Source of the DNA: Membranipora membranacea
Lineage: Eukaryota > Bryozoa > Gymnolaemata > Cheilostomatida > Membraniporidae
DNA length: 60,000 nucleotides
Direction of reading: 5' to 3'
Assembly: GCA_914767715.1 (NCBI GenBank)
Contig: OU612065.1
Location: 8,992,001-9,052,000, forward strand
Shown here: positions 33,301-43,844 of the stretch, piece by piece
Position numbering within the stretch: position 1 is the first letter of the stretch
How the letters are laid out: each line of letters opens with the position of its first letter
Notes under the pieces: generated by a model
What the model was told of the DNA's origin: nothing
Database searches by the model: none
What the model saw: only the letters and a program-made list of their open reading frames with translations
Program-made: the position numbers and the translations under genes

Positions 33301-36300
33301 TTAGGATCCAGCAGCTAGCACTGACATAAACAGCCACGATGATGATCCAATGCCACGCTATGAGTACACAAATGAGAATAGGCTTGGCACCCGTTGTGCA
33401 GGAGAAGTAGCGGGGGCAGCCAATAACTCACATTGCACTGTTGGTGTGGCTTACAATGCCAACATTGGAGGTAAAAATTGAAGAGAATGAATCAATCTTG
33501 TGTATGCTTCACTTGTTTCACCTATCGCATAACTTTTGTAGCACACAATTATAGGCAAAAGCGCTGACTTGTGAGTGGCTATAATCAATGTAACATCCCA
33601 TACACAGTAAGCACTCAACTGTGTATGGGATTTTCCACTTTTCACACTTTCCACAGCGCTTGTTGGCACTTTTGCCTATTAGGTTTTTCTCTCTTTTTTC
33701 TAACAAACAGAGTCTTATATTGATTATGATCATCATATTCTGCTGTGCTTTATTTTGAATACAGGAATTCGGATGTTAGATGGTAGCGTAACAGACAGTG
33801 TTGAGGCTTCGTCATTCTCTCATAACATCAACCACATAGACATTTACGCTGTACAGTGGGGCCCAGATGATAACGGGAGAACAGTGGATGGTCCTGGCCC
33901 TCTTATGAGGCGGGCATTTGTGAACGGTATTCAAAAGGTGGCCCAACCAACTAATAAACTCTAGATAAAGATCATTTATCGTGTTATCTGCTGATCATAA
34001 TATATAGATTTTCCATCTCATACTGCAAGATACAGCCAAACATTAATCAGTTTATAAGAAAAGAAAAGAAAAAGGGGGCCTTTGAGTTAATGTTCATAAT
34101 ATGCCTTAATGACTGTCTATGGAAGTTATCCAAGACAAAAAGGAAATTCTGCACTCAATCACTGAAGGATTTTGACAGTATGTTTAATCAAAATCTTTTA
34201 CATAGCAGCTATTATCTGTAATATATATATATATTGTTCATGACTTTATGTAGTATATATATGTAATATATCTGCAATATATACATATTTTACAGATACA
34301 TTATAACGATTGATCAGAATCAGAAATATGTTTATAAATATCCACTCTGTATCATATATGACGACTTTCTATTGGACACAGGGACGCAATGGTAAAGGAA
34401 GTATATATGTATGGGCAGCAGGTACTGGTGGGTCACATCATGACTCGTGCTCATGCGATGGATATACTAACAGTATATACACTATATCAGTGAACAGTGC
34501 ATCAGAACGTAACACAGCACCATGGTATATAGAGGAGTGTGCCTCCACCATCGCTACAACTTACAGCAGTGGCAGATTGGGCTCGGACAGAGAGGTAATA
34601 TAACTTTCATCTCTGGTTATAATGTTTTTTCCTCACATTCCAAATGGTGATTTCAAATTTTTCCTCGGCCATTCTCTCATGACTCAAAGATGAATCTCAT
34701 GTCTCATGTTTCATTTATGGTTATCGTAGCGTCTTGTGGTGAACTGTTACACTCGGACATGTTCACTGATTTTGATAAAAAGATTTTCATAAGGAATCCA
34801 TTTTCACTTGGTGTCATAACTGGCGCCATACCTGACAAGTCTCCCTTTTTGGTAGGGAGCCTCCCAGTTTTTAGGGGTATTTCCCACCTCCTCCCTATCT
34901 CCCTTTTTCCTCCCTTTTTTCAGCTTCCTTCACCCATAAGACTTTTTAAGCTTCTTGTTGCAAGAAAAACTATGTTTTCCTACCCCCACAGTACATATGC
35001 CTAGATATAATTGCCTATTAACATACCATCTCTCCTCATTGGATAAAGTGCAACAATATAATTTGTAAAATCAGGTAAAATTATGCATTTCATAATATGA
35101 ACGCTCTAGTTTTGGCTTAAAACAAATGACAACAACGGCCAAATTACACCTTCACTGCGAGACGCGCAGAGTGGTACTCCGGGTCGGGAGTTCGTCCGCG
35201 GAGACCTCCTGATTTCTTGGTCTACCAACTTGTCATGTATGACTGGCGCTCTAGATGTTTCGCAAGTAGCAGAAACAAAGAGCACATAACAAAGTAAAAT
35301 GCCAAACTACCCAACTAAGTGATGAACATATTTTTGCAGATTTATACCACAGATCTTAGAAAACAATGTACAAACAGTGGAGATGGAACTGCGGCCGCAG
35401 CATCAATAGCTAGTGGACTGATTGCTGTCATGCTAGAGGCAAAGTAATTATATATTCTAGCCATGAAAGTACTTTCAGCTCATTGAACACAGTCAAAATT
35501 AGGATGATGCTTACGTCTACTGTTTAAATATAGAAACTCCTTATCAGGTGCCATACACCATACATAGAGCTGGACTCTTCTTTTTAACAATCAGCAAACA
35601 AATAGTCAGTGTTTCCAGTACTAAAAGGGGCATATATTATCTGGTTGTTATATTGATTTGTTTCTTTTGTCCCATATGTGACCATAGGCTAATTGTTTTA
35701 GTAATAATATGACTTGGAGGGATGTACAGTATGTTATCGTTGCAACTTCCAATCCAGACCCACTGTTGGACGGGGGAGCATTCATTACCAACGGTGCAGG
35801 AAGAAAGTGTGAGTATGAAGAATTACAATTTTGTACTATTCAAGATTCAACAATAAAATGCTAACAACTTCACATTATCGCATCAACCAGCTAACGTTCA
35901 AGGCAAGCTTTATAGTAGCAATTTGGATCACTGCATGGTAAGGTGTTGAATGGTTTCAACACTTCCTCATAGGTGTAGGCTCTAAATAAAAAATGCTATG
36001 GTAGATTGATGCAAAACCTAAAACCTAGGTGAGATTATTATAACATGACAATCAAAAATTGTTGGGCTAAGGATTCTTTCACATTGAAACATGTCCTGCA
36101 GCAATTGTTTATCACTCTTCTTCTCACTTTTAGTTAGCCACAAGTTTGGATTTGGTCTCATGGATTGTGCTGCAATGGTAGATCTGGCAAAGAGCTGGAG
36201 ATCAGCCCCTCGGCAGCTAATCTATCATACACATGTTCAGCAACCAACAGCGTGAGTGGGCATTTTCTTTTCTAAGGTCGGGTATCAAACAGAGGGGAAA

Positions 36301-39300
36301 CTGTCAATTTTCACACGGTTTTTTTTCTTACATTTTGCAGATGAAATAATATGAATAGGTAGATGTCATATCAACAAACAGAAACATCTGTTTAATATTG
36401 AATGATGCTTGCAAATTTGAAAAAAACCTTGATCTTACTGCAGCTGATCAGTTCTATATTACTTCAATTTATTATCTTCCATCAGCACCCTTGATAGGAG
36501 TACTCCCTATAATGTGAGCGTCTACATACCAGAATGTAGGACAGGTGATATGGGATGCATCAGATATGTAGAACATGTTCAACTTAACCTCACAGTTTCA
36601 TCCACCAAGAGAGGTGCAATATCAGTAAGTTCATTCTCATAGCATCACATCGTTATGGCGATATAGTTGTCAAATTATTCAACGAATGTATTTTACAGGA
36701 AACTGCTATGTGGTATTCTCTTTTAGCTGAGTTTGAGTACCTGATTGAAGAAATGTTTCACAAGAATTCTGGCTGAATAATCATCCGAATTATATTTGGT
36801 CTTTTTCCCCATGCAGAAGGTGCAATCTGCTATTAATCAATGGCCATCGATGAGAAGTTGTTTGAAACCTTGGTTGCCCTTTAAGGATAAATCTTGTCAC
36901 TTGTAGGAGTGAATATATATACGGTCTAAATCTTTGCCGGCATGATGTTGGGCAATCCCGATAAAATGATGTGATAATAGTGAACTATCTAAAAACAGGT
37001 TATACTGGTGAGTCCTTCCGGAACATCATCGACGCTTTTGGATAAAAGAGTGAATGATTACTCCAGTGCTAGTTTCACAGACTGGCCATTCTCATCAATA
37101 CACTTCTGGGGAGAGAGGGCTGCAGGCGAATGGATGTTCATTGTAGACACTCAAGGCTATTCAGGTAACTGCTGATATAAAATGATTTACTTGCCAGGGT
37201 TCCCAGGCTGCTGCTGTACATAATTCAATTATTTTGTAGTTACCTTTTCATGAGAGCAACACGATTTACAAACTAATTGTGTTATCCATAGTTATCCTCT
37301 CTCTGTTCATGGGTGATGACTCCCGTATTTAAAATTTTCTATTGTACATGTAATTAGCTAACATCTTAATCAGACATGAGTAAGAGGTTCCAGAACCTAT
37401 CGTACAACTTGTATTACAAAATGATGATTATGTTTAGTGATAATTTTGCCTGGTATAACTCGTTGCGATGTTTGCCTGTAGCTTTTATTCACAAGTTATT
37501 GACCTTTTAGGGTTGCTGAGTAAATACAGTCTTACTATATATGGCACATCCATAGACACATACAGTCAGAACTACACTGAAGCCCACAACTTTACATGTC
37601 ACTCCACATGTGATCAGTATGCTGGGTGTTTCGGGTCTGCTCCTACTCAATGCATAGTATGCAGATATGGACTTTTCAAATCAGAAGATACACAGTAAGC
37701 TGACGGAAATATTTATGTTATAATTGAGTTGGAGGTACTTGTAGTCGGTGGAGGGACGGTTGTGGCAAGGAGTGATCTACGTTTAGTCAGACATAGTCAC
37801 AATATTTTAAAAATAGAATATTTATCTTCAAACATGATCAGATAATTTGTCACCAGATAGTTGGATATGCCAGCATAGGTATTCATCTTAATGAATTATC
37901 AGTTCTTGAACAAAATCAGCACATGCTGCATGTAACTCCTCTCCCCATGGCATGTAATAAAACATCATGTTCCCAACCCACCAGGCCACAACACTGGATT
38001 ATTCATTTGATTGATTCTTTTACTCTAGCTTATGTTTGGATACATGCTCAGGAGGGCACTACTCAAGTGGAGGATTATGTAAAACATGTGATTCTAGTTG
38101 CAATAGCTGTAATGGAACAGGTTCGTTCAAATGTACCTCCTGTCGTAATGGAACCTACCTGCACCATCAGGGAAGCTTCATGTACTGTGTAGACAAATGT
38201 CCTCAGTCATATTATGCAGGTAAGCTTGCATGCCAGCAATTGAACCGTTTGGCAAATGGTTGTTCGGCAGTCATCTCAGTTCTGTTTGACATGGATAATA
38301 AGACACCTAACACGTTCTTGTATAACTACTAGTAGTAGTACCAGGCTAAAACTCCTATTGATAATTCAAACAGGGCAATTATAAAAAATAATATCTATTC
38401 ATGCTACGAAAAACCTAAAATTTCAGTAAAGAGGATTATTTGTATTCATTTTGTGTCAGGAGGTAGGGCTCCAAGTAACTTGGTGGAGTCAGGGCAACGC
38501 TCCAGTTTTTATTAGAAATGAACATGTTTTAGATAGGTTCTAGGTAGGACTTCTGCTCTGCAGCTGATACATCCAGTTCCAATTTAAGTTCCTCAGGCTA
38601 GATTAACTCTTCATGCTTCATCTACCAGATATTCATATGCTACCTGTGTATCAATATCACTTGATCAGTGCGGAATGTCCACTGATTTCGATATACAGCA
38701 ATTTATCTTGATGGATCAATTTCTATGACCAATATTGAGTCCAATTTTAAGCCACTTATATAATATACATCATTTTTTCCATTAGATTCTGAGGCTAATA
38801 CATGCGGTCAATGTAGAGATCAATGTGATACATGCACCAACGCTTCAGACTGTGAAGATTGTGATCCTGGATTTCAACTGATAAATGGACAATGCAAAAT
38901 GGGCTGTAAAGAACAGTAAGTTGTGTGCATCAGTGAAATACACCAACTGCACATAATAATAATAATATATGAACTTTATTGCTATTCAAGGCCCCTTTTC
39001 GGGGCAAATACGGATATGCTTACAGTAATAAGAATTATCACATCTATTTAGCGCACTCCTGTACAAGGTAGGAGTGGGCAAGCTAGGCTATTGTCCGGAG
39101 AGCTTACCTCCTTAAGCAGCATGGGTAGTGACCAGGATTCGAACCTGCAACTCCCAGATTGAGAAGCTTGAATCCTAACCACTACACCGCATGATTGCAG
39201 GACGAAAAGCTTCCCATAAGCTTTTTCTGTAAAGGAGAAATTTCAACTTTATTTGATTTGCACAACACAGTCGCTGTAATTATTTTTGTGTTGAACAATA

Positions 39301-42300
39301 GCTAAAAATATAAACAATTTTATTTCTGGTGATCAATTATATCAGCTAACGATGGATATTCACAAAAGCTCGCAAAAGAACATAGTTCTTTGAGCTGGTT
39401 CTCTTACTACTTCTAACGAGACATCCTTTATCTGCTGATCTGTTGTTACAGGGAATATAGATCTGAGGGCGATGAATGCGTAAGGTGCCCTACGACAAAT
39501 TGTAATAATTGTGGTACATTTGGTGGATATTGCCTAGAATGTAGCCAGGGCCATGTGCTCTACAAAACAAACTGTGTCTCAAGCTGTCCAACAAACACCT
39601 ACAACTCAACACTGCCTGGATATCCAGCCGCTGACCAAGCTGCCGAATGTTTTGAGTGAGACTTTTATCACCATTTCATTAATTCTTGGTATCAATGGGA
39701 AGTTGAGGATCAAGTTAAAATATTTAAGAAATCTACCAGCTAGTTAACCAAAAAAAAAATTAAAGTGTGAATCATAATATCGATGACAAACCTAAATTTC
39801 TGCATTGTTTTATATACAGTCTCCAATTGTCCGCTTTTAGTTGTGATTCGAATTGTAAGACATGTAACGGACCTTCAGACAACAACTGTCTAACTTGTGA
39901 TGATAGACATATTGTTTCTTTGTCACACCAATGCATCCTCAATGAGAGCTGTCCGCTTGGACAGTATCGTGCTCTAGATGTTGGTGACTGCGAGCCATGT
40001 CATGAATCATGTCACTCATGTGCAGGACCAAGCGAATCAGAGTGCACATCCTGTAAGAAAGGGTAAGGATATATCACTGTCAGTTAGAGCTGGACATTAA
40101 ACCACTCAATAATATTCTGATCCTTGGTCATATCAGTTGAAATACTATGCTCACTGCTACAGGTGTCACCTTTAGTTTTGATGATCATAAGTTTCATTAC
40201 CTTTTCAACTCTTTTCCCTGTTTACTATCGTTGACATGCAGAAAATGATACAATGGCCCGGCATACACTCAAACACTCCCTAACATCGAGGAGGCTTGAA
40301 GCTCAGACGGCTGCAAGTGCGAGCAAGTGTTTGGAGCATCACAATATCATGATTATGTAACGCCAGACACTCACACTCCCACTATGGGCTTTTAGGCTGG
40401 GCATTTAGCCCGGCTATTGCCAATCCATAAATAGAGTTTGCCAACTCAAATATATATTATTATCAATATGAAACCATTCAAATCTCACACTGACTCATGA
40501 GATGAGTTTTTAAACCGGACTCGCATGTCCATCCACCCTGTATGTGGTAATCAATGCTAATCTTGATGTATATTTTATCTGGTTTCCAGATTATTTTTAC
40601 TACATGGGGATTGTGTGGATGCTTGTGGTGTAGGATACTATAACTACACAGACCCCGGAGACTCTCATACCTCCTGTCAGCTCTGTGATACATCTTGCTC
40701 TGAATGTAGTGGTCCTGAATCAAACCAGTGTACTACCTGCATGGAAGATAACGCAAAACTTGTGAGCGGTGCTTGCCAGACAGCTTGTCCACCAGGGTAA
40801 ACCAATGAACAGATATTTTCCAAATCTAAGACACACTTTGTGCTTCTGTATTATTATTCAATTAGTAATCATAACATCTAACTCCTTGCTGTAGACGATG
40901 GTTTTCAAGTTAAAAGTGCGTATTACAGTCGCCACGCCTTATCTTTCTAACATTATCTAACTTATCTGAATGTTTAATTTACTTTGGAAATTAATTTCAG
41001 GGCATATGCTAAGTCTTTGGACACAGCAAGGCAAAATGTTACCTGTGCAAATTGCTCCTCTCCATGCAGATCCTGCACCGGCCCTATGACGTATGATTGC
41101 ACTAGTTGCCCTGATGCTAAAGCTTTGACACCAGGTATGCATATTTAGATCAACAATCAGACTGGATAATTTTATTCTTTTTGTCATTCTCAGACATAAA
41201 TAGACAATTTGCCCAAGATGGTACAGTTGGAAAATGTATGTTTGAGATAACGGCTTTGTGGGAATTTGTCTTACTGGTTTGAAAACCTAGTTGGAAAACC
41301 TCATTATGGGAAAACGACTTGGTGTCAAAACATCTTGGTTTGAAAAATTCTTGGTTGGCAAACACAGAGGTGGGAAAATGGTTTTGTGGGAAAATGGCCG
41401 GATACCCTAATAGACCCAAACATCAGATCCATATATATTTTCTCCATTTAACCCACTAATATCAATTAAGTGATGCAATGTATCACTCTCAATCCTGAAA
41501 AAAATTGTGCGTAGTAATGTGGCAAGTGAATTGGGTACAGAGAAAAAATAATACAATGAATTTTTAGAGCTCTGTTCGTTCCAGTTGATCAAATGGTCGA
41601 TTCTTGTATAAATGAGACCAATCACAACCTGTTTTATTTTAGATGGATACTGTGTGAAGGACTGTCAACCAGGCTACTATGAAGAACAGAAAAAGCTTAA
41701 CGGCATGATAGACCATACTGTCTGTCAAATGTGTCATGATCTTTGTGCAACTTGCTCAGGTAGAGGCATTATTTGACTGTCGTGTTATTTTGTTGCCAAA
41801 TGTTACGTAAAATTACTTGGCATTGGAACTTGGAAGGCAACTACGGTAGACGTGTTTTATTCACTGTGAATGTTACAATTTTACAATCAAAATAATTTTG
41901 TTGAAGAATTACTCCATTGTGCCAGATGTATGCACAATTGTTTGAGACAATCCAAGTTATTAGATATTGGCCTTTCCCAATGTAATGAGTGGAAAAACAT
42001 TGTCGACTACGGCTGGACCAATGAGTTCATTGGCTGGACTACTTGTGATATTTGTCTCTTTTCTATGCAGGAAGCCTACCCACAGATTGTTTAACCTGTG
42101 ATACGGGATATATCCTGTACAATGGGCAGTGTAGAAAACATCCTGAATGTCACAAGAACCAATATTATGACAAATCTACAAAAGTGAGTCTATGCCCATG
42201 TGTCAAATGTTATCCCACCAGAGTGTCTTATGCATTGACACCAGATAAGAGCCTTGATTTAACAGCCTACATGAGAAACCCAATGGTATAAGTTTTATCT

Positions 42301-43125
42301 GATATGCCAGCATTTGGGATGGTTCCCACGAACTGCTTGCAAAATTTGGTAGCATTAAAAATCAGTATGAGCAACCGAAAATTAAAGACAACGGGATTTA
42401 ATTTGGTTTGATACAATTTACATTGTAAGCGATGCATGCAAGTCTGAAAGCTAACTTCCCTATGTTACAGATGTGTTTGCAATGCAATTCACAATGCCAA
42501 GGCTGCTCAGCCCCTAGTCTGAATGGTTGTACAAGCTGCTCAGAGGGCTCAGGACTATTTGTCGAGTACGATGGACTGACAGGGAAGTGCCTCGAGTGCT
42601 GTAAGAGTGACAGTGACACTAACTGCTGTTCTTGTAACGGATACTCCGGTGAGCGATGAAAAACATAAATATATACTGGTGGACTCGCAAGAACTCAGAT
42701 TTATAACTCACCAGCGCATCCATCAGGTTTCCCATATTACAATAAATGTATGGATGGTACATTTGTTCCTTGTTGTATGCATCGCCGATTAAAAACTAAA
42801 GACATCGGTTAATGGTCTTCTTATTCATGGAAAAAAAATTTATATTGAAGGTCTGAACTGTACTCTTAGTAACACTGGGCCACCGAAAAAGGCTAAAAAT
42901 ACCGGAAATGACGACGGAAAAGCCAAAACTGGACTTGCCATCGGCATCACATTCCTCATCTTAATATCAGCTGTGGTCATAGGCTTTGTGGGTTGGAGAT
43001 ACAGAAAGCATGGTAGATGTGTGTGGCCAAAAGTGTTCAAAAGACCAGGATTGTCCATCACAGCAGATGATGTATTAGACCGGAATACACAGCATGAATT
43101 AGATGATGCCGACCACATCGATTAG
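27386..43125 (+). CDS. Furin/PCSK5-like proprotein convertase homologue lacking all catalytic residues (pseudoprotease)
   Basis: 1236 aa, 23 exons: 27386-27562, 30897-31001, 31533-31682, 32704-32841, 33305-33470, 33765-33937, 34382-34594, 35340-35443, 35702-35808, 36134-36251, 36486-36624, 36999-37164, 37511-37694, 38029-38219, 38786-38915, 39452-39655, 39841-40062, 40590-40796, 41001-41134, 41643-41759, 42071-42183, 42471-42648, 42851-43125. Order: signal peptide (1-17), prodomain with RNKR at 106-109 and RVKR at 120-123, S8 domain (145-455), P domain (484-600), many furin-like Cys repeats (615-1150), membrane span (1173-1194), 42-residue tail ending in ELDDADHID. In furin-like enzymes the S8 domain cuts precursors after basic pairs in the secretory pathway. 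Here Asp is Cys176 (IVCDGLE), His is Leu217 (NRLGTRC), oxyanion Asn is Thr318 (AAGTGG) and Ser is Ala392 (GTAAAA), so proteolysis is not expected. Pocket residues Asp177, Asp281, Asp287, Asp329 and Tyr331 are kept. All junctions are GT-AG with matching phases and there is no internal stop. Confidence 0.93.
28068..28562. repeat. Foldback (long inverted repeat) element in intron 1 of the pseudoconvertase gene
   Basis: Two arms of about 160 bases are reverse complements with scattered mismatches. The left arm starts near GACAGTTTTCTAAGCTCTGA and runs to about 28260; the right arm runs from about 28395 to TCAGAAAACTGTCTAT near 28560. About 140 bases separate them. No coding capacity is seen. The structure fits a non-autonomous foldback or MITE-type transposon. 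Confidence 0.75.
28604..30510. mobile_element. Terminal-inverted-repeat element, non-autonomous DNA transposon candidate
   Basis: Sequence at 28604-28800 (ACTAGGTGG ... GGTCCACTC ... TCGCAGTAGAGGCCTTCC ... GTGACGTCAGAGAGCTGTT) reappears inverted at about 30285-30478. Arms are about 190 bases with roughly 80-90 percent identity by eye, enclosing about 1.5 kb. The right end abuts a small hairpin (CAAGGAGTAA ... TTACTCCTTG, 30481-30508). The interior has no transposase-like open frame; the longest frames are under 90 codons. It lies in the 3.3 kb intron 1 of the pseudoconvertase gene. Confidence 0.7.
31063..31560 (-). other. Antisense open frame of 165 codons, status unknown
   Basis: A minus-strand frame without stop runs through intron 2 of the pseudoconvertase gene and ends over 28 bases of exon 3. 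The protein reads like an ordinary soluble sequence (for example [14 protein letters not shown] and [11 protein letters not shown]) but I recognise no family. It has no obvious splice partners or membrane segment. It could be a relic of a transposon gene, an antisense transcript, or chance in DNA of this composition. Confidence 0.25.
33547..33690. repeat. Imperfect foldback repeat in intron 5 of the pseudoconvertase gene
   Basis: ATAGGCAAAAGCGCTGAC on the left pairs with the reverse complement of the right flank (AATAGGCAAAAGTGCCAACA on the minus strand), and the centre is a strong hairpin, CCCATACACAG ... CTGTGTATGGG (33598-33629). Arms are about 65 bases with mismatches. No coding capacity. 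The loop holds GCACTCAACTGT, also seen at 3889-3992. Confidence 0.65.
38956..39200 (-). repeat. tRNA-derived SINE with A/T-rich tail in intron 15 of the pseudoconvertase gene
   Basis: On the minus strand a tRNA-like head (GGTGTAGTGGTTAGGATTC as box A region, GCAGGTTCGAATCCTGGTC as box B) starts near 39197. A body of about 150 bases follows, containing GCCCCGAAAAGGGGCC, a perfect short hairpin. The element ends in a tail rich in ATTATT at 38956-38970. The order head-body-tail is classic for a SINE. No full cloverleaf can be drawn. Confidence 0.8.
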
Positions 43126-43844
43126 GAGAGCTATTAAAGAATTCTATTATAATCACATAGCTGTCATACTTCATTTTAATTCAACAAACATAATACACAT
43201 ACCATTTTTATGTGATAATATTAACATAATACCGCTTACATAAGAGAAAAAAATAAAGCTGAACTTCGAGAAGAAATAAATTTGATGGTACCTTTGTGCT
43301 TTTTCCAACATGAAGTGATGTTATATCAGTGTCAGTCTTCATTAAAATAAAATTTTACTCGCGCTCATGTTTAGGCTGCCCGGTGATGTGCAGTTTAATA
43401 CCTAGTTTATCAGTGTTTGGTAGGAGTGTATCCGGGAAAGCCTTAGCTTTAGTTGTATAAGTTGTAATGATGGAGGTAGTGGGAGCAGAGTATATTTAAG
43501 GGCAAGTAGTTAGCATTAGACAATTCCTACCCAGTGATCTCAGCCAGGTAATACATATTATTATTGTATGTTCCGCTGCAAAGACTTTGTTTAAAAGAAT
43601 GAGATGAATGGATAGACTTGAATGTGCTGCAGCAGCTGTAGAAACGAGGAGGCTGTAATAAAAATATACCTGCCACACCACAGAACCGCAGAGCAATTGT
43701 CAAGCAAAACAAATATGCGCAGTCATGCATACTACAGGTAAAATGACTGAACGCTACAGACAGGACATGCTCCTTAGTCCTTCTTAGTTTATTATGATGC
43801 AAACAAGGTAAAAGCAGTGGCTGGCTGCCAATAGAGATCCCAGC
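43126..43844. promoter_or_regulatory. Convergent 3' intergenic region with polyadenylation signals
   Basis: The pseudoconvertase gene (+) and the LANCL gene (-) end towards each other here. AATAAA occurs at 43252-43257 and 43275-43280, about 130-155 bases past the plus-strand stop. TTTATT near 43787 is a possible minus-strand signal for LANCL. Nothing else is recognised. Confidence 0.55.

Noticed and set aside
32797-35393. Catalytic substitutions in the convertase as sequencing errors or pseudogene decay
   Set aside because: Four independent sites in four exons would need errors, the changes mostly need two or more base differences, and no frameshift or stop occurs anywhere in 23 exons.
39120-39197. 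Apparent tRNA gene on the minus strand
   Set aside because: Box A and box B are good, but it continues into a SINE body and ATT-rich tail, and no complete cloverleaf can be drawn.
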